Shown here: positions 1-9,300 of the stretch, piece after piece | How the letters are laid out: every line of letters begins with the position of its first letter | Numbering within the stretch: position 1 is the first letter of the stretch | NCBI GenBank assembly: GCA_021781495.1 | Contig: JAJXWS010000008.1 | Location: forward strand, 1 to 60,771 | Reading direction: 5' to 3' | Origin: Acidobacteriota bacterium | GTDB lineage: Bacteria > Acidobacteriota > Terriglobia > Terriglobales > Acidobacteriaceae | Length of the DNA: 60,771 nt | Notes under the pieces: generated by a model | The model's database searches: none | Seen by the model: only the letters and a program-made list of their open reading frames with translations | What the model was told of the DNA's origin: nothing | Translations under genes and position numbers: made by a program

Positions 1-262
1 AAATCGTCGCCCGCCCTCTAACCCACTCAAAACAAAACGAAAATTCCCGCACCCCAACGTGCGAACCATTTCCACCCAATTCGCTAACCTTGAACTATGC
101 CGAACCACGCACACCAACCCGCAGCAAGCCGGAAACCAGGGGGTACCCCCCACCCCCCCCCCTGAAAATTTTGTTTTCCACAGAAAATCGTGCGAAAAAT
201 TACGCACATCAATCCAGACCAATCCAGTCCGCTTCCGCCCCGCTCGCTGACTCGCTGACTCG
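1..262. other. Non-coding stretch at window edge
   Basis: I see no gene here. The stretch holds homopolymeric C-rich sequence around positions 139-168 and lies downstream of the minus-strand glycosyltransferase. A short open frame on the plus strand has no ribosome binding site and no recognisable protein content. Confidence 0.5.
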
Positions 263-1468
263 CTAACCCGCCAGCTCACTGCCTCTTCGCCACGCCGCCG
301 CCAGCAGCCCCTCGTAGCCCGCGTACACGCCCTCAAAGACGGCATCCCAGCTCGCCGTCAGCGCGTAGGCCCGCGCCGCCGTGCGCATCGCCGCATGCTT
401 CGCCGGGTCCCGCAGCACATCGGCCACCGCGCGGGCAAACTCCGCGTCCGGCACAATGCGCCCCGTCTCGTCCTCGCGCACAATGCTGCGCGGCCCGCCG
501 TCCGGCGTCACAATCGCCGGAACGCCGCTTGCCAGCGCCTCCAGCACCACGTTGCCAAACGTGTCCGTATGCGACGGAAAGACGAACAGGTCCATATTCG
601 CGTAGGCCTCTGCCAGCGCCTCGCCGCGCAGCACGCCTGCAAACTCGGCTCGCGGCAGCCGTTCGCGCAGCCACGCCTCTTCCGCGCCGTGCCCCACAAT
701 CAAGAACCGGAAGTTGCCCACGCCCATGCGTTCCAGCTCCTGCTGCACCGTCACCAGCTGGGCCACATTCTTCTCCACGGAGAGCCGCCCCACAAAGCCC
801 AGCACCCGCTCGCCGTCGTCGCCCCGGCGCGTCCGCCTGCCCGGCGCAAACAGCTCCGAATCCACCCCGCGCGGCATCAGCGGGCAGGGCCGTCCCGTCA
901 GCTTCTCCAGCAGCGCGCACAGCTCGCGATTCGGCGCAAACAGCACGCCGGCGCCCGCATAAAAGCGCGCCGTCGCCGCCATCGTCAGGTCCTCAATCTT
1001 CTGTCCCGTCGCCGCCGACTGCCGCGCGGGCAGCAGCCGCAGAAACCACTCCGCCCGCCGCGCCGCATACTCGTGCACATTCGTGTGCCAGCTTGCCGCC
1101 AGCGGCAGGCCCAGATGATGCGCCAGCGCCGCGCCCAGCATGCCCAGCTCGCTCGGCCCCGTAATGTGGATCAGGTCCGGAGAGAACCGCTCCAGCACCT
1201 CGTCAATCAGCGGAACATGGCGCAGAAACGCCGGGTCAAAGCGCAGGTCCTTCTCCAGCGCAAACGACAGCAGGCCGCGCGGCAGCTCCAGCGTCCACAC
1301 ATTGCCGTCTTCGGTGAAAGCCTGGGCGCGGTCGCCTGCGCGCACGCACAGGAACGGCAGATTCCGCCGCCGCGCAAACGCCTCAAAGTGCCGGCTGGTG
1401 TGGGCCACGCCGTTCACTTCATGGAACGAGTCCGGGAAGTAGGCCACTCGCGGAATTCGCGCTGTCAT
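263..1468 (-). CDS. Family 4 glycosyltransferase
   Basis: This 401-residue protein has the GT-B, GT4 layout. The N-terminus (RVAYFPDSFHEVNGVAHT) is the typical acceptor-domain start of GDP-mannose or UDP-sugar dependent transferases of the PimB/MgtA/SqdX type. The middle has the hinge region LGFVGRLSVEKNV, and the C-terminal donor domain has VFPSHTDTFGNVVLEALASG, which contains the E-x7-E-like donor-sugar motif. No signal peptide or membrane segment is seen, so it acts in the cytoplasm or at the inner face of the membrane. It is 54 bases downstream of the PHP-domain gene on the same strand and probably co-transcribed with it. The acceptor (lipid or polysaccharide) cannot be told from sequence. 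Confidence 0.88.
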   Translation of the reverse strand: MTARIPRVAYFPDSFHEVNGVAHTSRHFEAFARRRNLPFLCVRAGDRAQAFTEDGNVWTLELPRGLLSFALEKDLRFDPAFLRHVPLIDEVLERFSPDLIHITGPSELGMLGAALAHHLGLPLAASWHTNVHEYAARRAEWFLRLLPARQSAATGQKIEDLTMAATARFYAGAGVLFAPNRELCALLEKLTGRPCPLMPRGVDSELFAPGRRTRRGDDGERVLGFVGRLSVEKNVAQLVTVQQELERMGVGNFRFLIVGHGAEEAWLRERLPRAEFAGVLRGEALAEAYANMDLFVFPSHTDTFGNVVLEALASGVPAIVTPDGGPRSIVREDETGRIVPDAEFARAVADVLRDPAKHAAMRTAARAYALTASWDAVFEGVYAGYEGLLAAAWRRGSELAG

Positions 1469-1522
1469 ACGTCTGCCTTCGCGCCCGCATGGCCGGTCAT
1501 CGCCGCCCTGCCGGCTGCGCGA

Positions 1523-2683
1523 TTAAGCTTCTCGCTCGCCCAGCGCCAACCGCAACTGCTGCGTGTCGTTCAGCGCCATCCGGATGCCGCCTGCCACCGG
1601 TCCCTTGCCCAGCAGCTGCACCAGGCCAATGGCCCAGCCAAACGCCAGCGGAGCGCGCCCCTTCGGCCACAGCTCGCTCAGCGGCCGAATCACGCCATTC
1701 CGGTCCGGGTGATACACCCGCTCATCCCACGTGCGCGACCCCTGCGGAAACTCCGGATAGCTCCGCACCGCGTCCAGCGTCGACTGCAGAATCCGATGCT
1801 TCCACGGCTCGGCATACTGCGGCATAAACAGCACATTGCTCTTCCGCTCCCGGCGAATCTCGTGCACAAACTCCGTAAACGTCCCGGCGTTCGTCAGATT
1901 GATATTCGCATTCGGCTCCACGCCGTGGCGGTCGCCGCCGGAGATCAGCAGCATATTCCACTTCTCCGCCAGCCGCCGCACCGCGCGATTCTCATCCCAG
2001 TGCCGCAGTCCGTTCAGCTCCAGCGCGTGCAGCCATGCGCCGTTCTTCTGCAGAAACTCATTCACCAGGAACTCGTGCCGCTCCTGCCCAATCAGGTACA
2101 GGTCCCACATCGGGTGGTTGAAGACCACCAGCACGTTCGGTTCCTCATTCAGTGCCACCAGGATCTCGGTCAGCCGCGCGTCGCTGGGGTTCGACGTGAA
2201 CTCCTCCAGCGTCGCCATCCACTCCCGCGCGCGTCCGCTCGGCAGGTTGTGGATGCCCAGGTGAAAGGCCTGCACGCCGCCGTAAGGCGCGCTCCACTCC
2301 ACTGAAACCGGAATCTGCCGCGCGCTGGCAACCGTCCGCAGCAGCATCGGAGCATGGATGTTGTCGTGGTCTGAAATCGACACCAGCGGAGCCACGTCCA
2401 GCTGTTCTATCTGCCGGCTCTCCAGCTCAAACGCCAGAATCGGCGTCATCGGAGGCGTCCAGTAGCTGGCCGCATAATCAATTCGAATCCCGTGCAGATC
2501 CTGCGACCGCCGCTCCATCCGCGACAGCAGCGGCCGAACCACTGGAAACTGGTTGCCAAAGTTGGCCAGAAAATCCAGCGTCTCTTTTGATTGATTCGTA
2601 TGGCTGTGCAGGGAGACGCCCGTGCGGAATCCCTTCGCCGCCTTCTGGTCGCGCCACAAGTACCCGATCGTTGAGCTGGCCAT
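1523..2683 (-). CDS. PHP-domain metal-dependent hydrolase-like protein
   Basis: This 386-residue protein has the metal-binding motifs of the PHP superfamily in order: SLHSHTN near residue 25, SISDHDN near residue 105, FNHPMW near residue 190 and SGGDRHG near residue 245. PHP domains typically hydrolyse phosphoesters with a trinuclear metal centre. The start is supported by a strong AGGGGGAA ribosome binding site. It precedes the glycosyltransferase gene on the same strand, which suggests a shared role in cell-surface glycan or lipid metabolism. The substrate is unknown. Confidence 0.75.
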   Translation of the reverse strand: MASSTIGYLWRDQKAAKGFRTGVSLHSHTNQSKETLDFLANFGNQFPVVRPLLSRMERRSQDLHGIRIDYAASYWTPPMTPILAFELESRQIEQLDVAPLVSISDHDNIHAPMLLRTVASARQIPVSVEWSAPYGGVQAFHLGIHNLPSGRAREWMATLEEFTSNPSDARLTEILVALNEEPNVLVVFNHPMWDLYLIGQERHEFLVNEFLQKNGAWLHALELNGLRHWDENRAVRRLAEKWNMLLISGGDRHGVEPNANINLTNAGTFTEFVHEIRRERKSNVLFMPQYAEPWKHRILQSTLDAVRSYPEFPQGSRTWDERVYHPDRNGVIRPLSELWPKGRAPLAFGWAIGLVQLLGKGPVAGGIRMALNDTQQLRLALGEREA

Positions 2684-2816
2684 GCCGGTTCCCCCTGATC
2701 CTGTCTCCGGAATCTCTGCCTCCAGTCTCTTCAGGCCGTGTCAATGCCCGGTTAACGCAGGAAGAACATGCCTTCAATTGTGAAAGGAATCAACACGGTA
2801 ACCGCATACGTCCGGC

Positions 2817-3932
2817 CTATTTGCTGCCAAACCGGGCAAACTCCGCGCCCAGAAAGTCTTCCAGCGTCGCCCCCGGCATCACTTCCTTGAATGCGTGCTC
2901 GGCCGCCGCCGTCGCCTCCGGCAGCAGATAGTTTTCCGTCAGCCCGTGGCGCAGCATCTCAAAGGCCTGCTCCGGCGTATCGGCAAACTGGAACAGCTCC
3001 AGGTCCTTCGGCGAGATGGCTCCCGTGTCCACCAGCGCCTCCAGGTTGAACACCCGCTTCCAGTACTCCGGCCCGTAGATCACCACCGTGATCTTCTTCG
3101 CCATCTTGCGCGTCTGGGCCAGCGTCAGAATCTCGAACATCTCGTCCAGCGTGCCAAACCCGCCCGGAAACACCACCAGCGCCTTGGCCAGATACGCAAA
3201 CCACAGCTTGCGCATAAAAAAGTAGTGGAACTCAAAGTTCAGCGAGGGCGTGATGTACGGGTTGGGAAACTGCTCGAACGGCAGGCTGATGTTCATCCCG
3301 ATCGTCTTGCCGCCCGCCTCCCGCGCGCCCCGGTTGGCGGCTTCCATAATGCCCGGGCCGCCGCCCGACGTGACCACAAAACGATGCCGCAGCGTGGGAA
3401 TGTTCTTGGCCCAGTTCGTCAGCAGATACGCCAGCCGCCGGGCATCCTCGTAGTAGCGCGCCATCTCCACCGCCGCCACGGCCCGCTTGCGCTGCAACTC
3501 GCTGGCGGTTCCGGCGGCAATCTCCGGCGGTTTTGCCGGTTGCTCCTCGCTCGGCGCCGGCTGGGTCGAGCCCGTATTCTCCAGCAGCTCCAGCGCGTGG
3601 TTCGCCTCCTCGCGGCCGCGGAACCGCGCCGACCCGAAGAACACCACAGTGTCCTGAATTTGCTCCCGCCGGAACCGTGCCAGCGGCTCCATGAACTCTG
3701 ACACAATGCGGATCAGCCGGCCGTCTGCGCTGTTCAAAAAGCCCGGATTCTCGTAGGCCAGCGGCGCTCGGGCCAGCCGGGGTGGCGGGGCGCCGTTCCC
3801 CGGTAAAAACGCCGCGTACTCCTCGTCCTTGTCCGCGCTCGCCGGTGCCGCCTTCAGCCCGCCGGCCTTCGGAGCGGCCAATTCATCGGATGCGCGCTCC
3901 CACTGGGGTGTTCCCTGTCCCTCGTCCGTCAT
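2817..3932 (-). CDS. LOG family protein (lysine decarboxylase-like fold)
   Basis: This 371-residue protein contains the Rossmann-like LOG signature: VFFGSARF, then SGGGPGIMEAANRGA and PGGFGTLDEMFEILTLAQ, which form the nucleotide and phosphoribose binding motif PGGxGTxxE. Family members such as LOG and PpnN cleave nucleoside 5'-monophosphates to base and ribose 5-phosphate. The protein is longer than the minimal family because of an N-terminal extension of about 90 residues and a Pro/Ala/Glu-rich insert near residues 145-165. It follows a small membrane protein gene after three bases and is likely in one operon with it. Confidence 0.85.
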   Translation of the reverse strand: MTDEGQGTPQWERASDELAAPKAGGLKAAPASADKDEEYAAFLPGNGAPPPRLARAPLAYENPGFLNSADGRLIRIVSEFMEPLARFRREQIQDTVVFFGSARFRGREEANHALELLENTGSTQPAPSEEQPAKPPEIAAGTASELQRKRAVAAVEMARYYEDARRLAYLLTNWAKNIPTLRHRFVVTSGGGPGIMEAANRGAREAGGKTIGMNISLPFEQFPNPYITPSLNFEFHYFFMRKLWFAYLAKALVVFPGGFGTLDEMFEILTLAQTRKMAKKITVVIYGPEYWKRVFNLEALVDTGAISPKDLELFQFADTPEQAFEMLRHGLTENYLLPEATAAAEHAFKEVMPGATLEDFLGAEFARFGSK

Positions 3933-3935
3933 GGC

Positions 3936-4292
3936 TTATCGATTCCTGAAGTGGATGGCGTCTTGAAACGCGATCCATAAGTTTAATAACCCGATTCCCG
4001 AAATAATGCCTCGCACGGCGCCGTTGGCGGCAAAGATGGCCAGAGTGGGGAATTGGACGAAGAGCGGATTCTGGTCCCAGAACAGGCTGGACCACGGCGC
4101 GTAGCAGATCGCGATCCCGATATACATGCGCAACAGAACACGCAGAAACAGCTCCGCGCGCACCAGCCAGAGGGGGATACGTTGCGGCGCCGGTCTGGGC
4201 GGCGGCGCTGGCATGGCTTCAGGCGCCGTTCCGGACTCCGGAGCCGGGCTCGCAGGTAACGTAGGCGATATCAATTCCGGCTGTCGGGACAT
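3936..4292 (-). CDS. Small membrane protein of unknown function
   Basis: This is a 118-residue protein beginning MSRQPELIS. It has a Pro/Ala-rich N-terminal part and two or three hydrophobic segments (residues ~44-66 and ~76-105). The upstream frame stays open to 4454, but the earlier residues are Arg/Gly-rich and look like out-of-frame GC-rich sequence, so I chose the internal ATG. It lies three bases upstream of the LOG-family gene on the same strand. I do not recognise the family. Confidence 0.6.
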   Translation of the reverse strand: MSRQPELISPTLPASPAPESGTAPEAMPAPPPRPAPQRIPLWLVRAELFLRVLLRMYIGIAICYAPWSSLFWDQNPLFVQFPTLAIFAANGAVRGIISGIGLLNLWIAFQDAIHFRNR

Positions 4293-4617
4293 TCCGTAAA
4301 CTTTGCCCGGCATCCCCGCGTCTGCCCTGTCAGGCAGCACAAAGACGCCGTATTGCCACGGTAACACAGCCCGCCGTCCGCCTGTTGCCCGCCGCCGCCC
4401 TTCGCCCGCACCGCAACGCTGGGGAGCAGCCTGCCCGCCAACCACCCGCGCCACTCGCCTTTCCGGCCAATCCCCCGTACCAGCCCGCAGGATTACCTTT
4501 GGGGAAGCATCTGCCCGTGCACTATGCCCCTTCGTTTAAGTTGTTGCATCAATGAGACAATACAGGTAGCGTCCCAATGGCTGCTGCAAGCAGCCCGGCG
4601 CGGGAGAAGCCTTCACG

Positions 4618-5439
4618 ATGCTGCGAGTTCTGTCCACACACATGTTCCTGACCAGGCGCCTGCATCCCGGTGTGCTGGAGCACGTGGCGCTAGCGGGCGT
4701 GCAGGCAGTGGAAATCTTCGCCGCGCGCCAGCACTTTGACTACACCAGCCGCGAGCACGTGGCCGAGCTGGCCGGCTGGTTCAGCTCCAACACGCTGGAG
4801 CCGTTCTCCCTCCACGCGCCGCTCTTCCCTGACCGCGAGATGGGCCGCGCCGGCGCGCCGGCCGTCAACGTACTCCACCCGGAAAAGGCTCGCCGCATCG
4901 ACGCCATGGATGAGATCAAGCGCGCCCTGGAGGCCGCCGAGTATATCCCCTTCAAGAACCTCGTCGTGCATCTGGGCGAAAAGGAAGACACCTGGTCTCC
5001 CCGCACCATGGAGTACGCCGAAACCGCCCTTGAGCACCTCGGCGCCTTCGCGCATCCGCTCGGCGTGCGCCTCCTGGTCGAGAACCTCACCAGCGAGCCC
5101 ACCACGCCCATGCACCTGGTGCACATCCTCGAGCTGGGCCACCTGCCCAACATTGGCGTCTGCCTTGACCTGGGCCACGCGCACATGACCGTCGGCGTAG
5201 CCGATGCCATCGCAACGCTGGCCGACCGCATCGGCTCCGTCCACGTGCACGACAACCACGGCCTGAAGGACGAGCACCTCTGGCCCGGCGACGGAACCAT
5301 CGACTGGCCCGCGACCGCCAAAGCGCTGAACAGCCTCGCCGTCCCTCCGGCGGCAGTGCTGGAGATCGCGTACAACCTCGCTCCCACTGAGGCTGATCTC
5401 CCCCAGCGCATCGAACAGGCCTTCGCCCGCCTGGCCTGA
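4618..5439 (+). CDS. Sugar phosphate isomerase/epimerase (xylose isomerase-like TIM barrel)
   Basis: This 273-residue protein has the AP endonuclease 2/xylose-isomerase-like TIM-barrel pattern. GVQAVEIFA is the first strand-loop, VVHLGEKE follows, LLVENLTSEPTTP carries a metal-binding Glu, VCLDLGHAHMT carries Asp and His ligands, VHVHDNHGLKDEHLWPGDG carries His and Asp ligands, and VLEIAYN carries the final Glu. The set of Glu, Asp and His ligands looks intact. It stands alone on the plus strand upstream of the thiamin operon, so context does not give the substrate. Confidence 0.8.
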   Translation: MLRVLSTHMFLTRRLHPGVLEHVALAGVQAVEIFAARQHFDYTSREHVAELAGWFSSNTLEPFSLHAPLFPDREMGRAGAPAVNVLHPEKARRIDAMDEIKRALEAAEYIPFKNLVVHLGEKEDTWSPRTMEYAETALEHLGAFAHPLGVRLLVENLTSEPTTPMHLVHILELGHLPNIGVCLDLGHAHMTVGVADAIATLADRIGSVHVHDNHGLKDEHLWPGDGTIDWPATAKALNSLAVPPAAVLEIAYNLAPTEADLPQRIEQAFARLA

Positions 5440-5547
5440 CCGGAGCCAAGCCGTCCCGCCAGACCCGCCGGCAGCCGTTTCGCCAGGAACTGCTTCCGCT
5501 GCTTTTTGCATTACGAGACCACAGTTTGCAATCCGGTAACGGGAAAT

Positions 5548-5569
5548 GTTTCAATTGTTCTATTGAAAC
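5548..5569 (+). promoter_or_regulatory. Hairpin overlapping the 5' side of the riboswitch
   Basis: GTTTCAAT (5548-5555) and ATTGAAAC (5562-5569) form a perfect 8-bp hairpin with a 6-base loop. The GAAAC strand is also needed for riboswitch stem P1 (with GTTTC near 5638) and can pair with the later CCCCTGTTTC segment, so this stem may compete in the switch. Confidence 0.45.
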
Positions 5570-5645
5570 AGGGGTGCTCCACGGTGTGGGGCTGAGAAAT
5601 ACCCTCGAACCCGATCCGGATAATACCGGCGTGGGAAGTTTCCGA
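5565..5645 (+). ncRNA. TPP riboswitch (THI element)
   Basis: The segment contains the conserved thiamin pyrophosphate aptamer blocks: AGGGGTGCTCC, then GGCTGAGAAATACCC (pyrimidine-sensing helix) and GAACCCGATCCGGATAATACC followed by GGCGTGGGAA (pyrophosphate-sensing helix). P1 can form between GAAAC at 5565-5569 and GTTTC at about 5638-5642. It sits directly upstream of a TonB-dependent receptor gene, so TPP is expected to repress receptor, kinase and permease together. Confidence 0.93.
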
Positions 5646-5682
5646 ACCGTAGCGGCCTTCTCCAATCGACACGAGAGTTTCC

Positions 5683-5711
5683 CCCCTGTTTCTCACAGTG
5701 GAAACAAGGGG
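5683..5711 (+). promoter_or_regulatory. Shine-Dalgarno sequestering hairpin of the TPP riboswitch
   Basis: CCCCTGTTTC (5683-5692) can pair with GGAAACAAGGGG (5700-5711), which contains the AAGGGG ribosome binding site 6 bases upstream of the ATG at 5718. The same CCCCTGTTTC is a perfect 10/10 complement of GAAACAGGGG (5565-5574) at the aptamer's 5' edge. This gives two mutually exclusive states and suggests translational control. Confidence 0.6.
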
Positions 5712-5717
5712 AATTGT

Positions 5718-8060
5718 ATGTCGATCTTTGCCAGAGCCACCCGGACGCAGACTCCAACGCAACCTAGCCCACAAAGGACGCCCGGCCAGGCCGCAGCGCG
5801 CGCAGAGTGCCTCTGCCCTCAGCCTTCCAGAACTCAGCCTTCCTGGAGCGGATGGCTGCTGGCTGCCGTGTTCGCGCTCGGCTCCCTCGCGGCTCCCGGC
5901 CAGGCCTTTGCGCAAAGCCAGTCCCAGCAGCCCGGCAAGCAACCCGGCCAGCAGCAGCGCGTCACCACCACCGTCGTGGTGCATGCCGAGGTCAAGGACG
6001 ACTACCTGGCCGCCGGCGCCACCGCGGGCAGCCTGGACGGCACCCTGCTGCAGGAGACGCCGCTCTCCGTCACCTCCGTCACCCGCGCCGTGCTCAACGA
6101 CCAGGTGTCCCGCCTGCTCTCCGATGTCGTCAAGAACGACGCATCCATCGGCGAGGACTACGCGCCCATCGGCTACTACGGCGACTTTGAGATTCGCGGC
6201 TTCCCCATCGACCTCGCCACCGGCCTCCAGATCAACGGCATGACCATCGCGGGCGAGCAGGATGTTCCGCTCGAAAACAAGGACCGCGTCGAGTTCATCA
6301 AGGGCATCGCCGGCGTCGAGAGCGGCGTGGCCTCCGCCGGCGGCCTCATCAACTACGTCACCAAGGAGCCGCGCCCCGGAATTCGCCCCGCCATCGATGT
6401 CGCCACCGACCATCGCGGCACCGCCTACGGCGCGCTCGACATCAGCCACATCTTCCAGCGCCAGTTCCAGCCCAGTGTGCGCTTCAACGCCACCGGCGAG
6501 GACATCCACACCTATGTGCAGCACGCCGACGGCTGGCGCGGCATGGGCGCGCTCGACAGCGCCTTCCGCCTCAGCCAGAACACCAACCTCTACGCAGACT
6601 TTGAGTATCAGCACAAGGTTGAGCGCTCAGAGGCCGGTTACCAGTTGCTGGGCGGCACCACCGTGCCCACCCAGGTCTATCCCTCCGTCATGCTCGGCTT
6701 CCAAAGCTGGTCCAAGCCGAACACCTTTGACACGTTCAACGCCGGCTCGCGGCTGAGCCACACCTTCAACGCCAACTGGAGCCTGCGCGTCAACGGCTCT
6801 TACAGCCATTCGCTCATCGATGACAACGTCATCTGGCCCTACGGCGCTGCGCTGGACGCCAACGGCAACTCCCTCTGCCCGGACTCGCCGTACTACTTCT
6901 TCTGCCCCGACGGCAGCTATGAGATCTACGACTATCGCAGCCCCGGCGAAATCCGCATCGATGCAGACGGAGACGCTCTGCTGCAGGGCCACTTCACCAC
7001 CGGCAAAATCTCGCACGATGTCATTGGCGGCGGCTCGATCTTCCATCGCGCCGTCGAGCTTTCGCCCACCATCGTCTACACGGCGCTTGGCGTCGAAAAC
7101 ATCTACCAGCCCAACCTGGCCTACGCCCCCGAAAGCCCGTATCAGCAGGCAGGCCCGGCAACCCTGGCCGATTTCAACCGCCAGGCCGCGGGCATCCTGC
7201 AGGATCGCATCCACCTGCCCGGCAACATTGCCCTGCTGGCCAGCGGACGCTTCGTGCAGGTCAAGGACTTCAACTACACCAAGCCGCGCACGCTGTGGCT
7301 GCCCCAGTACGCAGCAACCTACACGCCGCTCAAGCCGCTCACCTTCTACGCCAACTACGGCGTTCTGCTTTCGCTTGGGCCGCAGGCGCCTTGGTGGGTC
7401 GATAACGCAAACGTATTTCTGGATCCCTTCCTCACGCGCCAATCGGAAGTGGGCGTGAAATATGAGCACACCATCCTGCTTACGGCCGCGCTCTTCCGCA
7501 TGCGGCAGCCGTTCTTCTATCCCCGCGTTATTCAGGCGGCAGACAACTTCTGCACCGGCACCGTCTACCCCGGCTACCTGTGCTTTGAGTCCGCGGGCCA
7601 TGAAACGCACGACGGCATCGAGCTGAATGCGCAGGGCAAGGCGGCAAGCTGGCTGCAAGTCACCGCCTCGGCCACCGCCATGCATGCCACAGCCAACAAC
7701 ACCGGCACGCCCTCGTTCGATAACAAGCAGGTCATCAACGTCCCCCGCGTCCGCACCGCCGTCTCCGCGGACATGCTGCTGCCGCGCCTGCGCGGCCTGC
7801 ACCTGACCCCCGGCTGGAGCTACACCAGCCGCAAAGAGGCCACGCGCGACGACACCGTCAGCGTATCCGGCTATAACCTCTTCAACCTCGGAGCGCGCTA
7901 CATGCCCTGGGGCGATCAAGGCCACGTTGCCCTCCGCCTCTACGCCGACAACATCTTCAACAAGCGCTACTGGAAAGACACCGGCGCCAGCTACGGAGAC
8001 ACGTTCATTCACCTTGGCGCACCGGCGACAGTACGCCTCTCAGCCCATTACACTTTCTAG
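5718..8060 (+). CDS. TPP-regulated TonB-dependent outer-membrane receptor (putative thiamin receptor)
   Basis: This 780-residue protein begins MSIFARATR. A charged N-terminal stretch precedes a hydrophobic segment (WLLAAVFALGSLAAPGQAFAQ) that looks like a signal peptide with an AQA/AFA-type cleavage site. A plug domain follows (ETPLSVTSVTRAVL, GDFEIRGFPID, RVEFIKGIAGVESG), then a 22-strand-type barrel ending in a C-terminal Phe (HYTF), as outer-membrane barrels do. It resembles siderophore-type receptors in sequence, but the TPP riboswitch and the downstream kinase and PnuT-like permease point to thiamin or a thiamin derivative. The start was chosen because of AAGGGG at 5706-5711. Confidence 0.88.
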   Translation: MSIFARATRTQTPTQPSPQRTPGQAAARAECLCPQPSRTQPSWSGWLLAAVFALGSLAAPGQAFAQSQSQQPGKQPGQQQRVTTTVVVHAEVKDDYLAAGATAGSLDGTLLQETPLSVTSVTRAVLNDQVSRLLSDVVKNDASIGEDYAPIGYYGDFEIRGFPIDLATGLQINGMTIAGEQDVPLENKDRVEFIKGIAGVESGVASAGGLINYVTKEPRPGIRPAIDVATDHRGTAYGALDISHIFQRQFQPSVRFNATGEDIHTYVQHADGWRGMGALDSAFRLSQNTNLYADFEYQHKVERSEAGYQLLGGTTVPTQVYPSVMLGFQSWSKPNTFDTFNAGSRLSHTFNANWSLRVNGSYSHSLIDDNVIWPYGAALDANGNSLCPDSPYYFFCPDGSYEIYDYRSPGEIRIDADGDALLQGHFTTGKISHDVIGGGSIFHRAVELSPTIVYTALGVENIYQPNLAYAPESPYQQAGPATLADFNRQAAGILQDRIHLPGNIALLASGRFVQVKDFNYTKPRTLWLPQYAATYTPLKPLTFYANYGVLLSLGPQAPWWVDNANVFLDPFLTRQSEVGVKYEHTILLTAALFRMRQPFFYPRVIQAADNFCTGTVYPGYLCFESAGHETHDGIELNAQGKAASWLQVTASATAMHATANNTGTPSFDNKQVINVPRVRTAVSADMLLPRLRGLHLTPGWSYTSRKEATRDDTVSVSGYNLFNLGARYMPWGDQGHVALRLYADNIFNKRYWKDTGASYGDTFIHLGAPATVRLSAHYTF

Positions 8061-8103
8061 TGTTCCGCATGGTTCAGCAGCAAAGGAGCAAGAGCAGCGA
8101 TCG

Positions 8104-9300
8104 ATGAGTACAGTGGCCAAAGCGCATGGCATGGACGGCACGCTGGTGGATCCGGACTGGCCGCCGCTTGCGCCCGAGGAAATTCGTTCGCTGCTCAGCC
8201 AGTTCCCGGGACGCGGGGGTCCGTTTCAGATTCTCACCGTAAGCCCCCGCCCCTTTTCCGCGGCCAGCGTCATCGCAACGCAGAACGCGCGGCTCTTTAT
8301 CAAGCGCCATCACCGCTCTGTCCGCGATGTGGAAGGCCTTGCTGAAGAGCATCGCTTCCTGCGGCACCTGCGCGCCCAAGGCGTCCCAGTGCCGCAGGTC
8401 TTCATCTCCGCCGCCGGACAAACCGCCATCGAGATCAACGACTGGACCTACGAGGTGCATGAAGCTCCAGCGGGCATCGACCTCTACGAGGACGCCATCT
8501 CGTGGACGCCGTTCCGCGCCGCCGCGCACGCTTACTCTGCCGGCCAGGCGCTGGCCCGCCTGCACCTGGCATCGCAAAGCTACCGCGCACCGGCACGCAA
8601 GCCAAGACCGCTTGTCGCCAGCTTCACCATCTTCGGCTCCGACAATCCCGCTGCGGCCATGCGCGCCTATCTCGCTGCCAGGCCGGCGCTCGCGCATCAC
8701 GCAGCCACGCAACGCGATTGCGATCTTGCGCTGGAACTTCTCGCCCCCTTTCATGCGGAGTTGCAACCGCTGCTGCACGCGCTTCCTCCGCTCTGGACGC
8801 ACAACGACCTGCATGCCTCCAACCTCTTCTGGAGCGATACATCCGCAGACGCGCGCGTCACGGCCATCATCGACTTCGGCCTCTCCGATAGCACCAACGC
8901 CGTCTACGATCTGGCGCAGGCCATCGAACGCAACATTGTGGAGTGGCTTACGCTGATGCAGGACCCCGCGCATCCCGAGCGCGTCCATGTGCATTCGGAT
9001 CATCTGCTGGCTCTGCTGCAGGGGTATGAGTCTGTCCGACCACTCTCGCAGGAAGAAGCCGCCGCGCTGGCGCCCATGACCGCCCTCTGCCACGCCGAGT
9101 TCGCACTCACTGAGGCAGACTACTTCCTCGGCGCGCTGCACTCGCCACAGAAAGCAAAGATTGCCACCGACGATTATCTGCAGGGCCACGCGCGATGGTT
9201 TCACAGCCAGGCCGGACGCACGCTGCTCGACACCCTGCGCCGCTGGGCCGATCCGCGCGCGCGGGCCGCAGTGCAAATCGGAGAGGCGGTGCAGCCATGA
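8104..9300 (+). CDS. APH/choline-kinase-fold phosphotransferase (putative thiamin kinase)
   Basis: This 398-residue protein has the small-molecule kinase fold of the APH family. The catalytic loop is WTHNDLHASNLFW (HxDxxxxN type) and the metal-binding DFG-like motif is AIIDFGLSD. It lies between the TonB receptor and the permease, and its stop overlaps the permease start (ATGA at 9297-9300), which indicates translational coupling. Known relatives include bacterial thiamin kinase ThiK and homoserine kinase-like enzymes. The TPP riboswitch context makes thiamin the most likely substrate, trapping imported vitamin as thiamin phosphate. That function is inferred. Confidence 0.8.
   Translation: MSTVAKAHGMDGTLVDPDWPPLAPEEIRSLLSQFPGRGGPFQILTVSPRPFSAASVIATQNARLFIKRHHRSVRDVEGLAEEHRFLRHLRAQGVPVPQVFISAAGQTAIEINDWTYEVHEAPAGIDLYEDAISWTPFRAAAHAYSAGQALARLHLASQSYRAPARKPRPLVASFTIFGSDNPAAAMRAYLAARPALAHHAATQRDCDLALELLAPFHAELQPLLHALPPLWTHNDLHASNLFWSDTSADARVTAIIDFGLSDSTNAVYDLAQAIERNIVEWLTLMQDPAHPERVHVHSDHLLALLQGYESVRPLSQEEAAALAPMTALCHAEFALTEADYFLGALHSPQKAKIATDDYLQGHARWFHSQAGRTLLDTLRRWADPRARAAVQIGEAVQP

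Noticed and set aside
139-168. C-rich run near the window start as a regulatory or phase-variable tract
   Set aside because: Not linked to any start codon or promoter I can support; simple base-composition bias is enough.
395-2305. 636-codon plus-strand open frame opposite the glycosyltransferase and PHP genes
   Set aside because: Its product is Arg/His/Pro/Gln-rich low-complexity sequence, as expected for the antisense of high-GC genes; the minus-strand proteins have clear family motifs.
6627-8012. 461-codon minus-strand open frame inside the TonB receptor gene
   Set aside because: Antisense shadow of a gene with signal peptide, plug and barrel features; no recognisable motif or ribosome binding site.
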